Shown: piece by piece, positions 32,372-37,800 of the stretch
How the letters are laid out: each line of letters starts with the position of its first letter
Position numbering within the stretch: position 1 is the stretch's first letter
Assembly (NCBI GenBank): GCA_036394195.1
Contig: DASWFO010000300.1
Span: forward strand, 1-37,800
Source of the DNA: DATJPD01 sp036394195
GTDB taxonomy: Bacteria > Pseudomonadota > Alphaproteobacteria > CACIAM-22H2
DNA: 37,800 nucleotides
Direction: 5' to 3'
Program-made: the position numbers and the translations under genes
Notes under the pieces: generated by a model
What the model was told of the DNA's origin: nothing
What the model saw: the letters and a program-made list of their open reading frames with translations, nothing else
Databases searched by the model: none

Positions 32372-32959
32372 TTACGGCGGATACTCCGATTTCCGGCAGT
32401 GCGGCAGCCGTTTGAACAGCGGAATGGCGATCAGCCCGGCGATCAGCGGCAGCGGCACCGACGACAGGAAGCGGATCAGCGCGAACCGCCATCCCATGAG
32501 CGGCAGCTCCCATTGGATGATCCGCGCCAGGGCCAGCAGCGACCACGACATGTAAAACGCGATGCAGGCGGAGAGGTCGGCGCCGGCCTCGATCACCGCC
32601 ATCAGCAGCGGCATCGAAATCATCGGTCCGCCCGGGACGAACAGGCCGATGACGCTGCCGATGCCGATGCCGCGCAACCCGGCACCTTCGCCCAGCCGGG
32701 CGCGCACGTATCCCGGCGGGATCAGCGCCTGGATGAACGCCCCCAGGAGGACCGCCCCCGCCAGCACCGGGGCGATGGCCAGCAACAGCCAGAGATGCTC
32801 CTCGGAGGTCTGCCAGAACACCTCGGGGCCGCGGAGCCAGTAGCAGGCGACGCCGCCGGCGACGACGAAGGCGACCAGGAAGAGAAACGACCCTTCGGTG
32901 AGGCGGCGCAGGAGGGACGGCGGGCGGGGGAGAGGCGACGGGGGAGAAGGCTCGGCCAT
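32372..32959 (-). CDS. Half-size permease-like membrane protein A
   Basis: From ATG 32959 the protein is 195 residues: a short Pro-rich cytoplasmic-type N terminus, then about five membrane helices (SFLFLVAFVVAGGVACYWL, WLLLAIAPVLAGAVLLGAFI, IGIGSVIGLFVPGGPMISMP). FVPGGPMISMP and MSWSLLALARIIQWELPLMG match FVPSGPIVSFP and TSWSLLSLHTLVAWEIPVLG of protein B. It lies upstream of B on the same strand, separated by the repeat, and the two probably form a hetero-oligomer equivalent to one full permease. A GTG at 32971 is another start. Confidence 0.72.
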   Translation of the reverse strand: MAEPSPPSPLPRPPSLLRRLTEGSFLFLVAFVVAGGVACYWLRGPEVFWQTSEEHLWLLLAIAPVLAGAVLLGAFIQALIPPGYVRARLGEGAGLRGIGIGSVIGLFVPGGPMISMPLLMAVIEAGADLSACIAFYMSWSLLALARIIQWELPLMGWRFALIRFLSSVPLPLIAGLIAIPLFKRLPHCRKSEYPP

Positions 32960-33161
32960 GGTGCGCTGCACCGTACCCCCCGCCGGGCCCCAAGGGAAGC
33001 CGCCGAAGTCGCGCCATTGCTCGAAAAAACAGTCGCTTACGGCGGCGCGCGGCCTTAGATTGTGCGGCGGACGACTGAGCGGCCGGAGTCGGGCGGCGGG
33101 GCGGTTTTTCGGCTACTCTGGCGTCGGAATGTGGCCCCAATTCGGGGCTAGGTTTGAGACC

Positions 33162-34445
33162 ATGAACGAAGATTTCTACCGCATCCGGCGTCTGCCGCCT
33201 TACGTCTTCGCCGAAGTCAACACGATGCGGGCCAAGGCGCGCGCCGGCGGGCTGGACGTCATCGACCTCGGGATGGGCAATCCCGACATGCCGACGCCGC
33301 CGCATATCGTCGAAAAGCTGATCGAGACGGTCCGCGACCCGCGCACGCACCGCTATTCGAATTCGCGGGGCATTCCGGGCCTGCGCCGCGCGCACGCGGC
33401 GTACTACAAGCGGCGCTTCAACGTCGATATCGATCCGGAAAGCGAGACCATCGTCACGCTCGGCTCGAAAGAGGGGCTGGCCAACCTCGCGCAGGCGATC
33501 ACCAGCCCCGGCGACACGATCCTGGTGCCGAACCCGAGCTATCCGATCCATCCCTACGGCTTCATCATGGCCGGCGCATCGCTGCGTCACCTGCCGATCG
33601 GCGACGGGCATGACTTCTTCGGCAGCCTGCATCGCGCGGTCAAGCATTCGGTGCCGCCGCCGATCGCGCTCGTGCTGAGCTTCCCGTCCAATCCGACGGC
33701 GCAGGTGGTCGGGCTCGATTTCTACCGCGAATGCGTCGAGTTCTGCCGCCAGCACGGAGTCTACGTCCTGTCCGACCTGGCCTACGCCGAGATCTATTTC
33801 GGCGATGAGCCGCCGCCGTCGATCCTCCAGGTGCCGGGGGCGAAGGACATTGCGGTCGAATTCACCTCGATGAGCAAGACCTACGCGATGGCCGGCTGGC
33901 GGGTCGGCTTCGCCGCCGGCAACCGCAAGCTGATCGCCGCACTCGCGCGCATCAAATCATATCTCGACTACGGCGCGTTCACGCCGGTCCAGGTCGCCGC
34001 CGCGGCGGCCTTGAACGGCCCGCAGGATTGCGTGGTCGAGATCCGCGAAACCTACCGTCAGCGCCGCGACGCGCTGATCAGCGGCCTCGCCGCCGCCGGC
34101 TGGCAGGTGCCGAGCCCGCCGGCGTCGATGTTCGCCTGGGCGCCGATCCCGCCGCGCTTCGCGCAGATGGGCTCGCTCGAGTTCTCGAAGCTCCTGCTCA
34201 AGGAGGCGAACGTCGCGGTGTCGCCGGGCGTCGGCTTCGGCGAATACGGCGACGGCCATGTCCGCCTGGCGCTGGTCGAGAACGTGCAGCGCATCCGGCA
34301 GGCCTGCCGCAACATCAAGGCCTTCTTCAATTCGGCCGACGCGCTGCCGGAGCCGCCAACGCAGAAGACTCAGTCCCAGAAAGCGACCGCGCAGACGAAC
34401 ATGTCGCGCGCCACTCCGTCCGGCAGCCGGGCGGCGGTTTCTTGA
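33162..34445 (+). CDS. alaC: AlaC-like class I/II aminotransferase
   Basis: The 427-residue PLP enzyme closely resembles E. coli AlaC in wording: RIRRLPPYVFAEV, DLGMGNPDMPTPPHIVEKL, YSNSRGIPGLRRA, TLGSKEGLANL, VPNPSYPIHPYG, FPSNPTAQVV and the PLP lysine K239 in SMSKTYAMAGWRVGF. Such proteins are often labelled LL-diaminopimelate aminotransferase, but glutamate-pyruvate transamination is the better supported role for AlaC. A tail of about 38 residues rich in Thr, Ser, Gln and Ala (EPPTQKTQSQKATAQ) extends past the usual end. It is the first gene of the aminotransferase-hom-glpX-recJ series. Confidence 0.9.
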   Translation: MNEDFYRIRRLPPYVFAEVNTMRAKARAGGLDVIDLGMGNPDMPTPPHIVEKLIETVRDPRTHRYSNSRGIPGLRRAHAAYYKRRFNVDIDPESETIVTLGSKEGLANLAQAITSPGDTILVPNPSYPIHPYGFIMAGASLRHLPIGDGHDFFGSLHRAVKHSVPPPIALVLSFPSNPTAQVVGLDFYRECVEFCRQHGVYVLSDLAYAEIYFGDEPPPSILQVPGAKDIAVEFTSMSKTYAMAGWRVGFAAGNRKLIAALARIKSYLDYGAFTPVQVAAAAALNGPQDCVVEIRETYRQRRDALISGLAAAGWQVPSPPASMFAWAPIPPRFAQMGSLEFSKLLLKEANVAVSPGVGFGEYGDGHVRLALVENVQRIRQACRNIKAFFNSADALPEPPTQKTQSQKATAQTNMSRATPSGSRAAVS

Positions 34446-34459
34446 TCATGGCCCCTCTC

Positions 34460-34633
34460 ATCTTGTCCCTCTCCGCCCCCGGGGGCGGAGAGGTCAGGTG
34501 AGGTGGGGGTGCTGCCGCAGATCGTTGCCAGCCCGAAAATGCCCACCTCACGCGGCTCACTGACGTTCGCCTCCCTCTCCGCGCCAAAGGGCGGAGAGGC
34601 AAGCACTCGACACCGCGCTTCTGGTGAGAGGGG
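34460..34633. repeat. Palindromic intergenic repeat between alaC-like gene and hom
   Basis: It holds two strong hairpins, CCTCTCCGCCCCCGGGGGCG with GAGAGG (34468-34491) and CCTCTCCGCGCCAAAGGGCG with GAGAGG (34574-34599), and the flanking pair GTGAGGTGGG / CCCACCTCAC (about 34498-34550). It is the same kind of composite element as at 4.6 kb with different centre sequence. hom begins about 10 bases after it. Confidence 0.75.
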
Positions 34634-34642
34634 CTGACGCGC

Positions 34643-35941
34643 ATGTCCGTGGACTCACCGCTGAAGATCGCCGTTGCCGGGCTGGGCACCGTCGGGTCCG
34701 GCGTGCTGAAGCTGTTGGCCGAGAACGGCGAGCTGGTCAGCCGGCGCTGCGGCCGCCCGATCGTGGTGACCGCGGTCAGCGCCCGCGACAAGGCGCGCGA
34801 CCGCGGCGTCGCCCTCGGCAAAGCCAAGTGGTTCGGCGATGCGGCGGCGCTGGCCGCCGAAGCGGACGCCGAGATCGTGGTCGAGTTGGTCGGCGGCTCG
34901 GACGGGATCGCCAAGCGCGTCTGCGAGACGGCCATCGCCCACGGACGACACGTTGTCACGGCGAACAAGGCGTTGCTCGCGGTTCACGGCACCGCGCTTG
35001 CCAGGCAGGCCGAGGCCAAGGGCGTGACCCTCGCCTACGAGGCGGCGGTCGCCGGCGGCATTCCGGTGATCAAGGCGCTGCGCGAGGGTCTCGCGGCCAA
35101 TCGCATCACCCGCATCTACGGCATCCTGAACGGCACCTGCAATTACATCCTGACGCAAATGCGTCGCACAGGGCGTCCGTTCGCCGATGTTCTCGCCGAG
35201 GCGCAGAAGCTTGGTTACGCCGAGGTCGATCCCAGCTTCGACGTCGACGGCATCGATGCCGCGCACAAGCTGGCGATCCTCGCCGGTCTCGCGTTCGGGG
35301 CGGCGGTCAATTTCGGCGGCGTGCATATCGAAGGGATCCGGCACATTTCGCCGCTCGACCTCGAGTTCGCGAAGGAGCTCGGCTACCGCGTGAAGCTGCT
35401 GGGGATCGCGCGCATGACCGAGCATGGCCTCGAGCAGCGGGTGCATCCCTGCATGGTGCCGGTCGAAACGCCGATCGCGGCGGTCGAGGACGTGTTCAAC
35501 GCGGTGGTCGCCGAGGGCAACTATGTCGGGCGCACGGTGTTCGAGGGCCGCGGGGCCGGTGCCGGCCCGACCGCCTCGGCGGTGGTGGCCGATCTGATCG
35601 ACCTCGCGCGCGGCCGGCGGACGCCGACCTTCGGCGTCCCGGTCGCTGCCCTCGCTTTGCCACCGGTGTCGCCAATGGAACGCCGGGTCGGCTCCTATTA
35701 CATTCGGCTGATGGTCGTGGACCGTCCGGGCGTGATTGCCGACGTGACTGCGGCGCTGCGCGACGAAAGCGTGTCGCTCGAAGCCATGCTGCAGCGCGGC
35801 CGCAGCCCGAACGAGATGGTCCCGGTCGTCCTGACGACGCATGACACGGAAGAGGCGGCGATGAATCGGGCGCTGCAACGGATCGAGGCGTTGAAGACCG
35901 TGCTCGAGCCGCCCCGTGCCATCCGGATAGAAAAACTTTAG
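34643..35941 (+). CDS. hom: Homoserine dehydrogenase
   Basis: The 432-residue protein has the NAD(P)-binding VAGLGTVGSGVLKLL, VTANKALLAVHG, the substrate region YEAAVAGGIPVIKALREGL, the signature RIYGILNGTCNYILTQMRR, and the catalytic-lysine region FAKELGYRVKLLGIA. A C-terminal ACT domain (about 350-430: SYYIRLMVVDRPGVIADVT) points to allosteric control, usually by threonine. It reduces aspartate semialdehyde to homoserine for threonine and methionine, and so supplies the pathway of the metY gene in this window. Confidence 0.97.
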   Translation: MSVDSPLKIAVAGLGTVGSGVLKLLAENGELVSRRCGRPIVVTAVSARDKARDRGVALGKAKWFGDAAALAAEADAEIVVELVGGSDGIAKRVCETAIAHGRHVVTANKALLAVHGTALARQAEAKGVTLAYEAAVAGGIPVIKALREGLAANRITRIYGILNGTCNYILTQMRRTGRPFADVLAEAQKLGYAEVDPSFDVDGIDAAHKLAILAGLAFGAAVNFGGVHIEGIRHISPLDLEFAKELGYRVKLLGIARMTEHGLEQRVHPCMVPVETPIAAVEDVFNAVVAEGNYVGRTVFEGRGAGAGPTASAVVADLIDLARGRRTPTFGVPVAALALPPVSPMERRVGSYYIRLMVVDRPGVIADVTAALRDESVSLEAMLQRGRSPNEMVPVVLTTHDTEEAAMNRALQRIEALKTVLEPPRAIRIEKL

Positions 35942-35957
35942 CTCGCGGAGGAACACG

Positions 35958-36938
35958 ATGGCCGAACGGATGGACCGCAATCTGGCGCTCGAAGTGGTGC
36001 GCGTGACCGAGTGGGCGGCCTTGGCGGCGTCCCGGCTCATGGGCCGGGGCGACGAGAAGGCGGCCGATCAGGCCGCGGTGGACGCGATGCGCAGTGCCCT
36101 GAACGGGTTGAACATTCAGGGCGTGGTGGTGATCGGGGAGGGCGAGCGCGACGAAGCGCCGATGCTCTATATCGGCGAGAAGGTCGGCAAGGGGACAGGG
36201 CCGCGCGTCGACATCGCCCTCGATCCGCTCGAAGGCACCACCATCACCGCCAAGGGCGGGCCGAACGCGCTCGCCGTCATCGCCATGGCGGAGGAGGGCG
36301 GCTTCCTCAACGCGCCCGACGTCTATATGGACAAGATCGCGGTCGGCGGCGGCCTGCCCGACGGCGTGGTCGATCTCGACGAGGCGCCGAAGGCCAACCT
36401 CAAGAGCCTCGCCAAGGCAAAGAAATCCGACATTTCGGATCTCGTCGTCTGCATTCTCGACCGGCCGCGTCATGCCGACCTGATTTCCAAGGTGCGCGAA
36501 GCCGGGGCGCGAATCATGCTGATCTCGGATGGCGACGTGAGCGGCGTGATCGCGACGTCGCGGCCGGACAGCGGCGTCGACATCTACATGGGCAGCGGTG
36601 GTGCTCCGGAAGGCGTGCTGGCCGCCGCGGCGCTGCGCTGCATCGGCGGCCAGATGCAGGCGCGCCTCCTGTTCCGCAATGACGACGAGAAGCAGCGCGC
36701 GGCGAAATGGGGGATCAAGGACCTCAATCGCAAGTACACGATGCTCGATCTCGCGCACGGCGACGTCATGTTCGCCGCCACCGGCGTCACCGACGGGTCG
36801 ATGCTGCGTGGGGTGCGGCGATCCGCCTCCGTGGGCTCGACGCATTCGATCATCATGCGCTCGAAGACCGGCACGGTGCGCGTGATCGAGGCGACGCATA
36901 ATTTCACGCGCAAGCCCGGCCTCGAATCTCCCGGCTAG
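35958..36938 (+). CDS. glpX: Class II fructose-1,6-bisphosphatase
   Basis: The 326-residue protein contains the GlpX metal and phosphate site: VVIGEGERDEAPMLYIGEKV, IALDPLEGTTITAKGGPNAL, and later ISDGDVSGVIA, GSGGAPEGVLAAAALRCIGG and MLRGVRRSASVGSTHSIIM. It removes the 1-phosphate from fructose-1,6-bisphosphate in gluconeogenesis and fits functionally with pckG. GGAGG lies 8-12 bases before the ATG. It is 16 bases after hom, so the two are co-transcribed. Confidence 0.97.
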   Translation: MAERMDRNLALEVVRVTEWAALAASRLMGRGDEKAADQAAVDAMRSALNGLNIQGVVVIGEGERDEAPMLYIGEKVGKGTGPRVDIALDPLEGTTITAKGGPNALAVIAMAEEGGFLNAPDVYMDKIAVGGGLPDGVVDLDEAPKANLKSLAKAKKSDISDLVVCILDRPRHADLISKVREAGARIMLISDGDVSGVIATSRPDSGVDIYMGSGGAPEGVLAAAALRCIGGQMQARLLFRNDDEKQRAAKWGIKDLNRKYTMLDLAHGDVMFAATGVTDGSMLRGVRRSASVGSTHSIIMRSKTGTVRVIEATHNFTRKPGLESPG

Positions 36939-36948
36939 CGCAACTCAT

Positions 36949-37055
36949 TTTGCCTCCCCCTTGCGGGGGAGGCCGCGCCAAGTCTTTTCTTTGCGCCCGT
37001 CGGCGGCCCGAAGGCCGGCGACGCAGCGCAAGTCAGCGAGCGGGTGGGGGGTGAG
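36949..37055. repeat. Second copy of the 107-108 base dispersed repeat
   Basis: It is nearly identical to 32243-32350. The hairpin CCTCCCCCTTGCGGGGGAGG is shortened by one base and has a changed loop; T replaces C once in TTTTCTTTGCGC, and G replaces A once in CGAAGGCC. It stands between glpX and recJ. Both copies are in the same orientation. Confidence 0.9.
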
Positions 37056-37092
37056 CTATGCATCCAAGTCGCTTAGGTAACGGGTCCCAGGG

Positions 37093-37800
37093 GTGAACAC
37101 GGGGGTCCCAGGCTTTCTCGGCGTCGAGCGATCGGCCACCGGACGGCGGTGGCGCGCGCGCCTCGATGACGACCGCGCGGCCCTCGGGCTCGCCCAACGG
37201 CTCGGCGTGCCGGAGATCGTTGCCCGGGTCCTGGCGGCGCGCGGCGTGGACGCCGAGGCGGCGCCGGCGTTCCTCGAGCCGCGTCTGCGCGAGCAGCTTC
37301 CCGACCCGGCGCATCTGAAGGACATGGACGCCGCCGCGTCGCGCCTCGCCCGCGCGGTCCAGGGCGGCGAGACGATCGCGGTGTTCGGCGACTACGACGT
37401 CGACGGCGCCACGTCCTCGGCGCTGCTGAACCGCTTCTTCACCGCCGCCGGCGGCCGCGTCCGGGTCTACATTCCCGACCGCCAGCGCGAAGGCTACGGC
37501 CCGAACGCGCCGGCGCTGCTGCGTCTGAAGGCGGAAGGGGCCGCCGTCGTCGTGACGGTCGATTGCGGCATCACGGCGCATGTGCCGCTTGCCAGCGCGG
37601 CGGAGGCCGGGCTCGACGTGATCGTCGTCGACCACCACATCGCCGAGCCGCGCCTGCCCCTGGCGACCGCCGTGGTCAATCCCAACCGGCTCGACGAGAC
37701 CACGCCGCATCGCCAGTTGGCGGCGGTCGGGGTCACTTTCCTGCTGGCGGTCGCGGTCAATCGCAAGCTGCGCGAGGCCGGCTGGTATGCCGCTCGCGCC
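37093..37800 (+). CDS. recJ: Single-stranded-DNA exonuclease RecJ, partial at window end
   Basis: The frame from GTG 37093 is open to the last base (236 codons seen; full RecJ is about 570-600). It shows the DHH-family motifs: VFGDYDVDGATSSALLNRFF, IPDRQREGYGPN, VVTVDCGITAHVP and VIVVDHHIAEPRLP. These acidic and His residues bind the Mn/Mg ions of this 5'-3' nuclease, which acts in recombination and repair. An in-frame stop at 37078-37080 leaves GTG 37093 as the only reasonable start. The gene begins right after the dispersed repeat. Confidence 0.93.
   Translation, partial: MNTGVPGFLGVERSATGRRWRARLDDDRAALGLAQRLGVPEIVARVLAARGVDAEAAPAFLEPRLREQLPDPAHLKDMDAAASRLARAVQGGETIAVFGDYDVDGATSSALLNRFFTAAGGRVRVYIPDRQREGYGPNAPALLRLKAEGAAVVVTVDCGITAHVPLASAAEAGLDVIVVDHHIAEPRLPLATAVVNPNRLDETTPHRQLAAVGVTFLLAVAVNRKLREAGWYAARA

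Overview
The window is GC-rich chromosomal DNA from an alphaproteobacterium, most likely a Rhodospirillales or Hyphomicrobiales relative. I infer this from the gene set and protein wording: homospermidine synthase with a fold-type III ornithine decarboxylase, a class I PHA synthase, an alphaproteobacterial-type S9, the order aminotransferase-hom-glpX-recJ, and many GC-rich palindromic intergenic repeats. I cannot name a genus. Most genes are ordinary metabolism. There is no CRISPR array, integrase, transposase or rRNA.

Region 1 (1-2.5 kb) looks accessory. It opens with the 3' half of a tRNA-Pro(GGG) gene, broken at the anticodon loop, which is the usual scar of a tyrosine-recombinase integration site. 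Next come a toxin-antitoxin pair whose PIN toxin is frameshifted, a 2-oxoglutarate/Fe(II) oxygenase and two small conserved hypotheticals. Region 2 (2.5-8 kb) has cutA, an Fsr-like MFS transporter and a VOC protein in one direction, then metY and a divergent membrane sensor with a Cache-like domain and two PAS domains but no output domain. Region 3 (8-13.1 kb) has a pentapeptide-repeat gene overlapping a CoA-binding gene, then an acyl-CoA regulon: a TetR regulator with two crotonases downstream and a divergent PaaI-like thioesterase.

Region 4 (13.1-16.7 kb) is the rplM-rpsI operon with a clear promoter and terminator, a convergent glycosyltransferase, argC and a small tautomerase. Region 5 (16.7-22 kb) has an exported FMN-binding protein plus apbE behind a Fur-like palindrome, facing a four-gene leftward operon for polyamines (homospermidine synthase, ornithine decarboxylase, GNAT, DUF3047-like protein). 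Region 6 (22-28.6 kb) has a 560-base stretch without a convincing gene, GTP-type PEP carboxykinase, an MFS/VOC pair, a double-length tautomerase and a LysR regulator.

Region 7 (28.6-37.8 kb) has phaC, a proline-rich lipoprotein, two half-size permease genes that are paralogues of each other, then alaC-like aminotransferase, hom, glpX and the start of recJ. Almost identical 107-108 base repeats lie between the two permease halves and between glpX and recJ. The points most worth a second look are the tRNA-Pro scar, the paralogous half-permease pair, the FMN-binding/ApbE unit with its Fur-like site, the output-less sensor and the repeat families.
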